A stretch of 64,000 nucleotides of DNA from Leeuwenhoekiella marinoflava DSM 3653 (lineage in GTDB: Bacteria; Bacteroidota; Bacteroidia; Flavobacteriales; Flavobacteriaceae), in contig NZ_FQUN01000010.1 of NCBI RefSeq assembly GCF_900129005.1, forward strand, positions 1 to 64,000, read 5' to 3'. Numbering within the stretch: the stretch's first letter is position 1; each line of letters opens with the position of its first letter. This document shows, one piece after another, positions 8,686-17,963 of this stretch. The position numbers and the translations under genes are program-made. The notes under the pieces are model-generated. The model was not told where the DNA came from. It saw only the letters and a list, made by a program, of their open reading frames with translations, and searched no databases.

Positions 8686-10438
8686 AGTAAGAGTATGCCA
8701 TTTTCGTATCTTGAAGCTGTGCAACGGTATCTTTTGCCCATTGCGTCGCGGTATCGTTATGCTTTCTGGAAAGCGTGTCATTATCAAATAAAGTTCCTTC
8801 GGTTGGGGTGCCGTACAAGACTATTTTCTGGATCGAATTTCCCTCTATATTTATTGGATTTCCTTCCTGAGTACATCTAATTTCACCTAAATTATCCGAT
8901 TGATTTTCAAAGGAGAATAGTCCGTTGCCATTCGAATACATCTCTGATTTTTTTTTGTTATGACCACGAGGCAATCGGGCATCCACATAATGTTGAAAAT
9001 GTACTTTTTGAGTTACAGCATCTGTTTCCAATTGTTTAGAATGCATTGTTATTGTTGGATTTTTAGCAAACGAAAAATCTAATATTTCGGCATCCATTAA
9101 GGCTATCATTTTATGGATATTGATTTCAGGTGGTCCGTAAGAAATTCTATTGAATACCCCAAAATAATGCTGTTGAAATCGTATTTTGGAGGCTTCTGTC
9201 AATAAATTGTTGCGGTACAAATACTTAAAATCCTCAGCAAGAAAACGCCAGGCGGCCGCAGCTGCCACATACGGACTTGCTTCTTTTTTGTTTTCGTTTA
9301 GCCAAAATTTCCAGTAGGTTTTAACGGCTTGGTGTTGATTTTTTTTAGTATTTAATATCGAAAAAAGCAAATCATCTGCCGAAAAACGTTTTAACTCAGA
9401 ATTTTTTTCGTGAAAACGGTCGATTGCTTTTTGAAGATTTTTAAAATCAGCATCAGGTTCAAAATTAAAATTACAGCGTTTAAACAAGCTATGATAAAAT
9501 GCAGCAACAATATCTTGTTTTATAACGGGCAAAATATCTTTCTCGAAATCGAATTTCGCAGACGATTTTGGTAAGTTTTCAACAAAACGTTTCAGATAAA
9601 AACTCGTTTGTTTGAGCATTACAGTGTTGCTTCCGCGCGGGATTCCTGGAATTCCAGATCTTGAAAACGGTAAGATTAACTTGGGTTCGAGTCCGCTTTT
9701 ACAATAGGCTAAACCTGAGACAGAAGATCCATTAAAATATCCTGATCGACCTTCGGTTAGTGCTAAAATAGTATCGATAGCCGTAAGACCGATTCCTTTA
9801 CAGCTAACGATTTCCTGAGCACCTATATGCTTCATTGTTTCTGAGAAAGGATAGACAAAAGGAATCGTACAATCATTCTTTTTAGCATTTTCTAATCTAC
9901 CGGTTATACTTGGCGAATGCCCCGTCGTGAGCAGTAAAGAATCAAAATACGGACTTTGAAAACCTATATCTTTAGTTTGAAGTTTAAATCGGGAACCCTC
10001 GTGCTTTATTCCCATCACAGTTGTGATATGTTTGTGTATGGTAATTTGTGGTTTTGCGTTAGCTACTAATTTCTCAAAATATGAGGTTAAATAACAACCT
10101 ACCTCGTTTCGCGGTGCTATTTGGGTTTCTTCAAATTCTTCAGAATTCTTAGAACGCTGCGCCCGCCATTTGGTAAAAGGAAGTAGGTCACAAACAGGCA
10201 GTGGGTTTGTATGCGGTTTTAAAGAGATATATTGGTTGGGATAGTTCATCACTAAAAAATCTGGCTGATTGCAATCATAAACCCAACCTGTAGCAAAAGC
10301 ATCCGTTTTGTTGAATAAATGAATCTGAATCTTTGGAATTTCGGTCTTCTCGTTTAAAAAAGCAAGAAGGCGTTCTAAACCATAAAACCCTTTGGGACCA
10401 AAGCCTACAATACCTATATGAATTTGTTCTGCGATCAT
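8675..10438 (-). CDS. FAD/NAD(P)-binding protein
   Basis: A 587-residue cytosolic protein. It opens with a Rossmann dinucleotide site (IGIVGFGPKG, GxGxxG at 12-17) and GLERLLAFL, followed by a conserved MNYPNQYISL segment and a later TTGHSPS that closes the FAD-binding half. The N-terminus matches the FAD-NAD(P)-binding family of large proteins found near NRPS and siderophore genes. The reaction is not known; an oxidation or N-hydroxylation is possible. Its start overlaps the SbnA-like stop by 4 nt (ATGA), and its stop overlaps the Y4yA-like start, so the three genes are tightly coupled. Confidence 0.75.
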   Translation of the reverse strand: MIAEQIHIGIVGFGPKGFYGLERLLAFLNEKTEIPKIQIHLFNKTDAFATGWVYDCNQPDFLVMNYPNQYISLKPHTNPLPVCDLLPFTKWRAQRSKNSEEFEETQIAPRNEVGCYLTSYFEKLVANAKPQITIHKHITTVMGIKHEGSRFKLQTKDIGFQSPYFDSLLLTTGHSPSITGRLENAKKNDCTIPFVYPFSETMKHIGAQEIVSCKGIGLTAIDTILALTEGRSGYFNGSSVSGLAYCKSGLEPKLILPFSRSGIPGIPRGSNTVMLKQTSFYLKRFVENLPKSSAKFDFEKDILPVIKQDIVAAFYHSLFKRCNFNFEPDADFKNLQKAIDRFHEKNSELKRFSADDLLFSILNTKKNQHQAVKTYWKFWLNENKKEASPYVAAAAAWRFLAEDFKYLYRNNLLTEASKIRFQQHYFGVFNRISYGPPEINIHKMIALMDAEILDFSFAKNPTITMHSKQLETDAVTQKVHFQHYVDARLPRGHNKKKSEMYSNGNGLFSFENQSDNLGEIRCTQEGNPINIEGNSIQKIVLYGTPTEGTLFDNDTLSRKHNDTATQWAKDTVAQLQDTKMAYSYYEK

Positions 10439-11418
10439 CCGTTTAGTTTATTTGTAACCCATTCTTCATTATAAATCGTATCCAGATAGCGTTCTCCTCG
10501 ATCGCAGAGTATTAAAACGACTTTTTGATCGCTAGGTATTGTTGCTGCGCGTTTTAAAAATGCTGAAACCACTGCCCCAGAGGAACCGCCCGCCAAAATA
10601 CTTTCGGTACTCAGTAGTTTTTTACACCCGGTCACGCATTCCATATCCGAAACATGCACTACCTCTTCGATAGTCTTTCTATCCAGAAATTGTGAAGGAA
10701 GTCCCGCACCATGACCGGGTATAAAGCGGTCTTTGGGCTTATTGCCAAAAATCACACTACCCAGTGCATCTACGGCTACTAGTTTGGTTGAAAGATTTTC
10801 TGCCTTAATATAAGCTGCGCACCCCATTAAAGTGCCGCAAGTGCTAGTAGCCGCAAAAATATAATCGGCATCTGGCAAGTCGTGGGCTATCTCGGCCATA
10901 GTCTGATGGTGTGCTAATGGATTTGCCCTGTTGCCGTATTGATTGGTCCATACCGCTTTTGGTATTTTTTCCAACAATTGTTTTACACGTTTTAAGCGAG
11001 CTCCCAAATATCCGCCATCGGTACTTGGTTTTTCTACGATATCGACTTTTACGCCATAAGCTTTTAAGATTTTTAAAGTATGCTTATTTGCTTTAGGATC
11101 TACCACAATCACAAGCGGAATACTGTAATAGCTGCACACTTGGGCCAACCCAATTGCCATATTACCACTGCTGCTTTCAATCAAGGTCGTGTCAGGAGTA
11201 ATTGTACCGTTTTTAATGCCTTCATTTAAAATAGAAAGTGAGGTCCGGTCTTTTATGCTACCTCCGGGATTTGCCATTTCCAGCTTACCATAAACATCGA
11301 TCCCCGTAAGGGTTGACAATTGCTTTAGGTGAATTAAAGGTGTATAACCAACCGTATCGAGAATAGAATCCAACTGATGGGTGATAGGAAGAGTTGGAGA
11401 AGTTTGTGTGACTTTCAT
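10435..11418 (-). CDS. sbnA: Cysteine synthase-like PLP enzyme, SbnA type
   Basis: A 327-residue fold-type II PLP enzyme. Lys56 in NPGGSIKDRTS is the Schiff-base lysine; ESSSGNMAIGLAQ binds the substrate carboxylate; STCGTLMGC binds the PLP phosphate; and AGGSSGA lies near the C-terminus. This is closer to SbnA (O-phosphoserine plus glutamate, giving a precursor of 2,3-diaminopropionate) than to housekeeping CysK, mainly from context and from GRANP and RFIPGHGAGLPS segments. No SbnB partner is in the window. It is the first gene of the minus-strand operon. A cysteine synthase role cannot be excluded. Confidence 0.72.
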   Translation of the reverse strand: MKVTQTSPTLPITHQLDSILDTVGYTPLIHLKQLSTLTGIDVYGKLEMANPGGSIKDRTSLSILNEGIKNGTITPDTTLIESSSGNMAIGLAQVCSYYSIPLVIVVDPKANKHTLKILKAYGVKVDIVEKPSTDGGYLGARLKRVKQLLEKIPKAVWTNQYGNRANPLAHHQTMAEIAHDLPDADYIFAATSTCGTLMGCAAYIKAENLSTKLVAVDALGSVIFGNKPKDRFIPGHGAGLPSQFLDRKTIEEVVHVSDMECVTGCKKLLSTESILAGGSSGAVVSAFLKRAATIPSDQKVVLILCDRGERYLDTIYNEEWVTNKLNG

Positions 11419-11598
11419 AGGGTTGAATTAATTGCTGATCTTTTAGAAGTTAAAGTTATATAATTAATAATTTTGCATTATTTACAATAACAATATTTAA
11501 CACCCAGGCGTTAATTATTTTCCAATTGACTTTAAATCTATTCCTATAGTCTTTTAAAGTTTTATTTTAACTGTTAAATTCAAATAAATCAAATTCTT

Positions 11599-12153
11599 AT
11601 GGAAACCTGGACACTTGCTTCCTTTTCTACCTTGCTGAAAGTATTTATATCATTATTAGCAATTTTCTCGATTATCATTCTTATTACGCGTATTTCGGGA
11701 TTACGCACTTTTGCAAAAATGTCTAGTTTTGATTTTGCATCTACCATCGCAATAGGCTCTATACTGGCTTCGGTTGTAATGAATACCAACCAATCTCTTT
11801 TAAAAGGGAGTGTAGCGCTGGCTGGTATTGTACTATTTCAGACCGCGTTTTCGTATGGGGTTCGCAAGTCTAAAGCCATAAGCGATCTGTTAACCAATGC
11901 GCCGATGTTACTGATGTATGAAGGGGAAATACTTTATGAAAATCTAAATAAAACAAACGTAGGCGAAGATAATCTGATAGCCAAACTGCGAGAATCAAAT
12001 GCATTACAAATGAAAGAAGTACGGGCAGTAATTCTTGAATCCACAGGAGATATGTCTGTGCTGCACAGTTCTGAAGGAACAATTCCGGATCGAAAAATTT
12101 TTCAAGGAGTTTCCGGAATACCCGCTTCCATTCAGGTCAAAATTAATGGATAA
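11599..12153 (+). CDS. DUF421 (YetF/YcaP-like) membrane protein
   Basis: A 184-residue protein with three N-terminal membrane helices (about 10-32, 42-62, 67-87) that include the family hallmark GLRTFAKMSSFDFASTIAIG, then a cytoplasmic alpha/beta domain with LMYEGEILYENLNKTNVGEDNLIAKLRES-type residues and EVRAVILESTGDMSVL. This is the DUF421/YetF arrangement. In Bacillus, YetF relatives are linked to spores or stress, but the role here is unknown. It is a single gene, divergent from sbnA. A TAATTTTG box at 11468 resembles the Bacteroidota -7 element, but no well-placed -33 TTG was found. Confidence 0.85.
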   Translation: METWTLASFSTLLKVFISLLAIFSIIILITRISGLRTFAKMSSFDFASTIAIGSILASVVMNTNQSLLKGSVALAGIVLFQTAFSYGVRKSKAISDLLTNAPMLLMYEGEILYENLNKTNVGEDNLIAKLRESNALQMKEVRAVILESTGDMSVLHSSEGTIPDRKIFQGVSGIPASIQVKING

Positions 12154-12188
12154 GTTACACTTTAAAATTTCAAATTAAACATATCAGG

Positions 12189-13283
12189 TCAAATAGCGTT
12201 TTTAAAAAAAAGGTTAAAGGTAGTGCCCTCGTTTTCTTTACTTTTCAGTTCTATCCTTCCAGCATTATCTTCGATCATTTTTTTGACGACATAAAGCCCC
12301 ATCCCGGTACCCCGTATTGTTTTAGATAAGCGTAAGGCTTTTTCAAAAACCCGCTCTTGATGTTCAAGTGGTATTCCTATACCGTTATCCAGAACACTCA
12401 AAACCACAAATTCATCCTGAACTGTGGTAGTTATTTTGATTGTTGATTTTTTATTAGGATCACTAAACTTTACAGCATTATGAATCAGGTTATACAACAC
12501 ACTTCTCAAACTGCTTTTTGGGAAAACAAGTTCTCTGACCTTAAGATCTGTAGTGATTCGTATTTTTTTTTCTTTGATCTCTACTTTCAGGGCTGTAAGG
12601 ATGTTTTCACAAATTGTTTCCACATTCAAAGCCTTATTAGTTAAGTTTTTATCCCCATCAGAAGTGAAGTCTTCCACTAATGATTGTAAGCTCTTAGAAG
12701 ATGTTTTGAGCGTCGTAATCCATTTTTCAAATTGTACAGAATCGTTTTTTTTATGAGCCAGCAGCAGCCCGTCGGCAATTAAGGTTATGGCAGAAATGGG
12801 CTGTCTTATGTCGTGGGCGATCGCGTATTTGTGAGTTTCGTATTGCGAATTTAGTTTTTCAAGCTCTCTTAAAGCCATCAGGCGTTTTGTGATATCCACA
12901 AAAGTAATAATGACACCATTTATCAATTTTTCCTCATGCTCAATATAAGGTACAATATTCATCTGAAACCACTGCCCATCTGTGGTTTGCACCTCTTTTT
13001 CTAGGATTTTATTTGAGTTTTTTATGACTTCCTGTATGTCTTCAACCACATAATGGTAGCGCAAATTATCCTTTATATCAGCAATGTTTTTGCCTACATG
13101 GTCATAGGTAAGCGAAAACTGCCTCATCGCAGGTGGAGTAAAAATCCTCAGAATGAGGTCTGCATCTACAAATAGTTGTGGAATTATCGTATTCGAAAAA
13201 TAATTGGAAAGGTCAAAATTAAGCTTTCGCAACTGTCTCGCATCAGTTCTTGGGGTTTTGATCATGGCGTTGAATCTAAACAA
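12189..13283 (-). CDS. PAS-domain sensor histidine kinase (soluble)
   Basis: A 364-residue cytosolic kinase with no membrane helix. A PAS domain (about 30-135, LFVDADLILRIFTPPA to FVDITKRL) resembles the PAS of CheB/CheR fusion proteins. A coiled linker leads to the HisKA helix with His157 in AIAHDIRQPIS, then the ATPase domain with LYNLIHNAVKF, DNGIGIP and GTGMGLYVVKKMI. No response regulator is adjacent, so its partner is elsewhere. An internal start at codon 7 (13265) is equally possible. Confidence 0.88.
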   Translation of the reverse strand: MFRFNAMIKTPRTDARQLRKLNFDLSNYFSNTIIPQLFVDADLILRIFTPPAMRQFSLTYDHVGKNIADIKDNLRYHYVVEDIQEVIKNSNKILEKEVQTTDGQWFQMNIVPYIEHEEKLINGVIITFVDITKRLMALRELEKLNSQYETHKYAIAHDIRQPISAITLIADGLLLAHKKNDSVQFEKWITTLKTSSKSLQSLVEDFTSDGDKNLTNKALNVETICENILTALKVEIKEKKIRITTDLKVRELVFPKSSLRSVLYNLIHNAVKFSDPNKKSTIKITTTVQDEFVVLSVLDNGIGIPLEHQERVFEKALRLSKTIRGTGMGLYVVKKMIEDNAGRIELKSKENEGTTFNLFFKNAI

Positions 13284-13516
13284 TTATTTTTCAACAATAT
13301 ATAACAATAGAAGCCATTTACAGCAACATGCTAGAAATAACCTGTTTCTCTAAGTTAATGATAAGAGCTGGAGAATAAGTAGACTACGATGGTGATATAT
13401 GTATTACAGAAACAATTAGGCTTAAGTGTGTATCTTGAGTAAGAACAGCCCTATCCCTACTCAAAAGAGTACATTGTTTAGACTTTAACATGAAAAAAAT
13501 GAGGGTGTAATTTAAC

Positions 13517-13861
13517 TTACCCTGAATTCTTCAAACCTATTTGTTTCGCAAGCAACTTCCAATCTTTAACCACTGTCATCACTTCTTCAAAAATAGTATT
13601 CATTTAATTTTCGTTCAAATGGAGAAACTCTCCAACGCTTTGGGCCAACTCGAAATCCAGCACATTATCATCAACATTAAGTGACAACTCATACTTCTCG
13701 ATTGACGGATTTAAATCGTAGGCTGGCGACAGTCCCCGTCCTTTTTCTTTAAGAATGAACCCGTTATTGCGCAAATGGTCATCAGTATTAGAGATAGCAA
13801 TATTAAAAACTATTCTGTGCCCTAGTTGGTATAGATAAATTTTTGTATAATGAACGGCCAT
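13517..13861 (-). pseudogene. HipA-type toxin kinase, C-terminal remnant
   Basis: The 85-codon open part has the HipA catalytic core: HRIVFNIAISNTDDHLRNNGF with the catalytic Asp of SNTDDH and LSPAYDLNPS as the metal-binding segment. After HLNEN comes an in-frame TAA, and the same frame continues with TIFEEVMTVVKDWKLLAKQIG, the usual C-terminal helices. The N-terminal three quarters of the kinase and the HipB antitoxin are absent. It is a decayed type II toxin-antitoxin gene. A start at 13861 is only the first Met in the fragment. Confidence 0.8.
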
Positions 13862-13956
13862 TTGGTGTATGGTTTGTGCAACAGACTGTTGATATTATAA
13901 AAAATCAGGTAGAAGCCAATGACTGCAAGTGTAGGTCGTACCTAAATAGAAAATAA

Positions 13957-15495
13957 TTAATCTGAACCATCGGCTTGTGCTTTGTGAATGGTATAATTGG
14001 CGATCTCTATACCTTGCCGGGTTCCTACGGTAGCATCAAAGCTCCAGTGAATACCCCCATAAACTCTGGAAATAGCTGCTTCTTCCGCCCAGTTTCTGAC
14101 CAACTCCGCTTTCTCGGGAAAAATATACGCCAGAACTTCTGATGCCGCCGCAGAAAAAACACTGTGACCAGAAGTATAACTGGGAAAATTAGGAGTTCCG
14201 GCTATTGTTTTAAACCCCGGAATGGTCTGTATGGGCCGGGGATAATGATAGTAATATTTAGCATCCCAGCAACTTATTCCGGCATCCATCACTGCCATAT
14301 TAAGATAAGCTAATGTGCGGGCAGCTCGCAACGGATTCATTTTATGTTCTACTATAAATTCGTTTGCAAATCGGTTCCAATGTCCCGGTGGCGTATAGGT
14401 GCCCAAGCCGTCCTGCCAGAAATTGGCGATTCTTCGTTTTTCCTCAGTCATATTTGAAGCGTGATCTTTCAGCAGTTGTACATCTTTTAGATACGATTCA
14501 GAGTCAATTGCCGGCGGGGCAACAGGTCTTACATCTTCCACATTGGTCACATTCCACATTTTGACTTTACCAAACAAAGGCGTAAGCCCTACAGGACGAG
14601 TAGGAAGTTCCAAATTCTCCCATTGCCATCCAAACCTGTTAAAGGCAGCTTGTTTTATAGAGTCGGAAACTGCTTTAGGGGTCTGGGCGTTTTTCATACC
14701 ATCACTTGCAGCTCTTGTTAACGCCAGTTGAGCGACAGCATCGCCAATCGTTGATCCTGCAGCCAGATCGCTTGCCACGTTTGCTCCCGATACCCCAAGA
14801 CTTTCTAAATGGTTCTGCTCTAGCTCTTGCAGATAGGTGGCTTCTAAAGGAAAGAGTGCCGTAAGTATTTTTCGGGATACCCGGGCAAGAACTGCCCCGT
14901 CTGATGGATAAGACGGAAGCGTATTAGGCTCATAGGCAAAAGAAATTGAGGTATCCTGCTGGTAGGGAGCTTTCCTGTTGTACCGGTATTTATAATGCCA
15001 GGCAGCAATCAATCCATCAAATTGCGCAACAGAGAGATATGCAAGGGCTCTGCCGGCATAAGGAGGATGTGCAAAAGGAAAACCCGGAGGTCCGTCTGGA
15101 GTAGCTGGAGAGGGCAGCGTATAAGAATCATCATCATTAGGTCCCGGAATGATATTGTACTTTGCAATAAGCTCCAGAGCAATCTCATTCCATCTTACAA
15201 CAGGATTATTTCCCCAGTAAGCCAAGGATTCTCTTTGGGAATCAGTCATTTGCCCAATGGCGCTTTTTAAAGCCGTTACTTCTGCTTTATAACTTTGAGA
15301 AGTTATCTCCTTTGGAGCTTCAAGAGTAATGGAAGATACCTGATCAAAAAGTACCGGTTTCCATGTACCTCCATTTTCATCAAGACCTGTAAAGGAATAT
15401 TCTTCATATTCCAGGTAGGTTGGCAGGTCTTTTTCGCAGGAGACACAAAGAATTATTCCACAGAAGAGAAAAAATAAAAAAGGTTTAGTTATCAT
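13957..15495 (-). CDS. Vanadium haloperoxidase/PAP2-superfamily lipoprotein
   Basis: A 512-residue lipoprotein (LCVSC, Cys20). The three vanadate/phosphate-binding motifs of the PAP2-haloperoxidase superfamily are present near the C-terminus: AKYYYHYPRP (Lys...Arg-Pro, near 413-421), PSYTSGHS (near 440) and SRVYGGIHWSFD (near 476-487). The long N-terminal helical half is typical of bacterial haloperoxidase-like proteins rather than small lipid phosphatases. It may be a haloperoxidase or a periplasmic phosphatase; sequence alone does not decide. Its start overlaps the upstream outer-membrane gene by 11 nt, so the two form an operon. Confidence 0.82.
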   Translation of the reverse strand: MITKPFLFFLFCGIILCVSCEKDLPTYLEYEEYSFTGLDENGGTWKPVLFDQVSSITLEAPKEITSQSYKAEVTALKSAIGQMTDSQRESLAYWGNNPVVRWNEIALELIAKYNIIPGPNDDDSYTLPSPATPDGPPGFPFAHPPYAGRALAYLSVAQFDGLIAAWHYKYRYNRKAPYQQDTSISFAYEPNTLPSYPSDGAVLARVSRKILTALFPLEATYLQELEQNHLESLGVSGANVASDLAAGSTIGDAVAQLALTRAASDGMKNAQTPKAVSDSIKQAAFNRFGWQWENLELPTRPVGLTPLFGKVKMWNVTNVEDVRPVAPPAIDSESYLKDVQLLKDHASNMTEEKRRIANFWQDGLGTYTPPGHWNRFANEFIVEHKMNPLRAARTLAYLNMAVMDAGISCWDAKYYYHYPRPIQTIPGFKTIAGTPNFPSYTSGHSVFSAAASEVLAYIFPEKAELVRNWAEEAAISRVYGGIHWSFDATVGTRQGIEIANYTIHKAQADGSD

Positions 15496-16471
15496 CGAAT
15501 CCTGTATTAGTTTTTTTTACGAAATTGAATTGATACGTGAGACCCATACTGACATTTGTAAATTTTCCTGTATTTAGTCCATGTACAACCTGGCTGTAAT
15601 TACCCACAGCACCCAGCCCCTTTGCAAATGGAAAATAATATTGAAGCGAAACACCAATTCTGTCAAAGGTCACCTTGTTTGTAGGCTGTGCGGCATTATA
15701 AGCTCTTATATCATCGCCGCTGGTCGATTTGATACCGGTGTAATTGAGTTCAAAACGCAGGGTATTGCTAAAAAACCATTTTCCGATTACGGCTTCGACA
15801 TTCCAGGCGTTGGGAACGTCCATAAACGAAGTATAATAACTGCCGTCATTATAGTAATAATCGCGTTCAGCTTCGGTGTAGCCTCTCCAAAGATGACCTG
15901 CCATACCTCGTGCGTAAAAACCGTTGTTAAGTTGGTATTTTACAATACCGCGCAAAGCAAACTCCGGAGCACCTAACCCCAGACTGTACGGCATATAATC
16001 TGATAAATAGTTCGTGGCAGGAGTTGAAAACCCTGCACCTGTTAAGATGTAAAGATTCCCGTTTCCGAGTTCTTTTTCCAGGATTTTATACTTAAGAGCC
16101 AGGGTTAGATCCTGAAATCCTTTAGCTCCTTCAAACCGGCCTCCGTTAGGGTTTGATGATTCTGTTTTGACATAAGGAAGTCCTATATATAGATTAAGGT
16201 CATTAAAAATACCCACCGCTACCATGGGTAAGAGGGTTTGCCTGCTAACCGTCGCTATGGTCTGATTTTCTCGTAAACGCTCCCCTTCCCAGTATTGGTC
16301 AAATGCTCCGTAGTCATAACTTACCAGAAAGCAAACATTTTTAGAAGGCATCATTAATGCATCTGTGGGAGTTTGCGCAACCAGTGTTGATTTTAGAAAA
16401 AATAAGCTCAAAAAAACAGTACACTTAAAAGCTTGTTGAACTGTTGTATAATTAAGGAGTGATCTAATCAT
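15485..16471 (-). CDS. Outer-membrane beta-barrel protein
   Basis: A 328-residue protein with a signal sequence ending near VAQTP and many amphipathic strands with aromatic girdles (NLYIGLPYVKTES, GAGFSTPATNYL, YYFPFAKGLGAVGNY). The final strand ends GLTYQFNFV before a short polar tail. It looks like a barrel of the transporter or phenol-pathway porin type, but no exact family was recognised. It is cotranscribed with the PAP2-type lipoprotein and divergent from the two-component genes, which may control it. Confidence 0.65.
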   Translation of the reverse strand: MIRSLLNYTTVQQAFKCTVFLSLFFLKSTLVAQTPTDALMMPSKNVCFLVSYDYGAFDQYWEGERLRENQTIATVSRQTLLPMVAVGIFNDLNLYIGLPYVKTESSNPNGGRFEGAKGFQDLTLALKYKILEKELGNGNLYILTGAGFSTPATNYLSDYMPYSLGLGAPEFALRGIVKYQLNNGFYARGMAGHLWRGYTEAERDYYYNDGSYYTSFMDVPNAWNVEAVIGKWFFSNTLRFELNYTGIKSTSGDDIRAYNAAQPTNKVTFDRIGVSLQYYFPFAKGLGAVGNYSQVVHGLNTGKFTNVSMGLTYQFNFVKKTNTGFDDN

Positions 16472-16687
16472 TAACTAGTGTCTTAAAATCCAAAGCGTCT
16501 TAAATGGGTAGCTTATGAGGAAGGTTTTGTGATTGTACCAATGTGCAGGTATAGAGATTTATGGTTTTGACGAATGTAGTTTCTTAAATAAGAACACGGA
16601 ATTAATGAAAAAACAAATAGATTAATGAAAGATTAATCCTGCCAATAAAATACTAAACCGAAAGGTATTTTTTGTTTATTTGGAAGT

Positions 16688-17959
16688 ATGTTAAAGAAAA
16701 GAACGCTTTACCTGTTGGTTTTTATAATTTCTGCGATTGGTCTTTTAGTCGTTCAATACCAGTATTTGAAGGTAGGTCTGGTATTGGCAAATTCTCAATT
16801 TTCTAAAAAAATAGACGAGGTTCGTGCGGTGATTTCTAAAGACCTCTCAGAATATAATGCGTTGACCTATTCTTTAGGCAGAACGCTTCGGGAGGATGCA
16901 TCCCAACTTGCTATAGATCTGGATAGTCTGCAGAAAATGAATCAGTATTACCTAAACGATTACCTGGCTTATCAGCTGCAAGTATCGGGCATAGATGCTC
17001 CGTTTTCATACACCTTATCTTCAAAAGATTCGGTAACGTATCTTCTTTCACAACAAACTTTTTCAAACGAGGAAGAACTTAAATTTTATCCTATTCCCAT
17101 AAAAGGATACCTCTCAGACAGTTTGGGAAAGGACCTGGTGCTTCAACTGGGTTTCAGTGATATTAACTCCTACTTTTTAAATCAGCTTAACGGACTTACG
17201 ATTCCGGGACTGGTTTTTCTTTGTGCAATCATTCTTGTGGTTATCTGGGTGCTTCGGTCATTTTACTGGCAGAGTACGCTAATCACCACGACTAATGATT
17301 TTATCAATAATCTCACACACGAATTAAAAACGCCGGTCTTTTCGATAGGTATAGCAACTAAAATTTTAGAAGAAGAAATTCCACCTGAAAAGCAAAACAT
17401 TCTCGAGCTTATTAAGCGGGAAACGCAACGACTTAAAATACATATTGATAAGGTATTGGAACTGGCGAGTCTGGAATCGGGTAAACGAATCATTCACTTG
17501 GAAGCGGTCGATTTAAGACCAATCATAGCGAGAATAGCTGATGATTTTAAGGTGCTGGGAACCTATGACAACATTGATTTTAGCTACACTCTTGAAGAAG
17601 GTCCCTATTGTATTAAAGGCGAAATCTTTCACCTTGAGAATGCTTTGTTTAATCTTTTAGATAATGCAAAGAAGTATTCAAAACACCCAAAAATACATCT
17701 GGAAGTAAAAAAGGAAGCGTCACAGCTTTGTATTGTGGTCCGGGATAATGGCAAAGGAATCAGTAAAAAAGAGATTAAACGGATTTTTACAAAATATTAC
17801 CGAATTAAAAATGACGATTTACATGCTGTTAAAGGCTATGGGCTGGGATTGACTTATGTGAAGAAAATTGTAAAACTTCACGGAGGTAAATTAAAAGTAA
17901 GCAGTAAGCCGATGTCTGGAACGCAATTCACGATCCTACTGAAACTCTTAAAAAATTAA
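16688..17959 (+). CDS. Membrane sensor histidine kinase
   Basis: A 423-residue kinase. One membrane helix is at about 5-27, a periplasmic sensor region at about 28-171 has no recognised fold, and a second helix is at 172-192 (IPGLVFLCAIILVVIWVL). HisKA follows with His211 in NNLTHELKTPVF, then the ATPase domain with NALFNLLDNAKKY, DNGKGIS and GYGLGLTYVKKI. It precedes its response regulator by 4 bases. The sensor side would read an envelope signal. The pair is divergent from the barrel and PAP2 genes. Confidence 0.92.
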   Translation: MLKKRTLYLLVFIISAIGLLVVQYQYLKVGLVLANSQFSKKIDEVRAVISKDLSEYNALTYSLGRTLREDASQLAIDLDSLQKMNQYYLNDYLAYQLQVSGIDAPFSYTLSSKDSVTYLLSQQTFSNEEELKFYPIPIKGYLSDSLGKDLVLQLGFSDINSYFLNQLNGLTIPGLVFLCAIILVVIWVLRSFYWQSTLITTTNDFINNLTHELKTPVFSIGIATKILEEEIPPEKQNILELIKRETQRLKIHIDKVLELASLESGKRIIHLEAVDLRPIIARIADDFKVLGTYDNIDFSYTLEEGPYCIKGEIFHLENALFNLLDNAKKYSKHPKIHLEVKKEASQLCIVVRDNGKGISKKEIKRIFTKYYRIKNDDLHAVKGYGLGLTYVKKIVKLHGGKLKVSSKPMSGTQFTILLKLLKN

Positions 17960-17963
17960 AACT

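Noticed and set aside
10435-11418. Housekeeping cysteine synthase CysK
   Set aside because: Operon context with Y4yA-type and FAD genes and SbnA-like segments fit diaminopropionate-type enzymes better, though not excluded.
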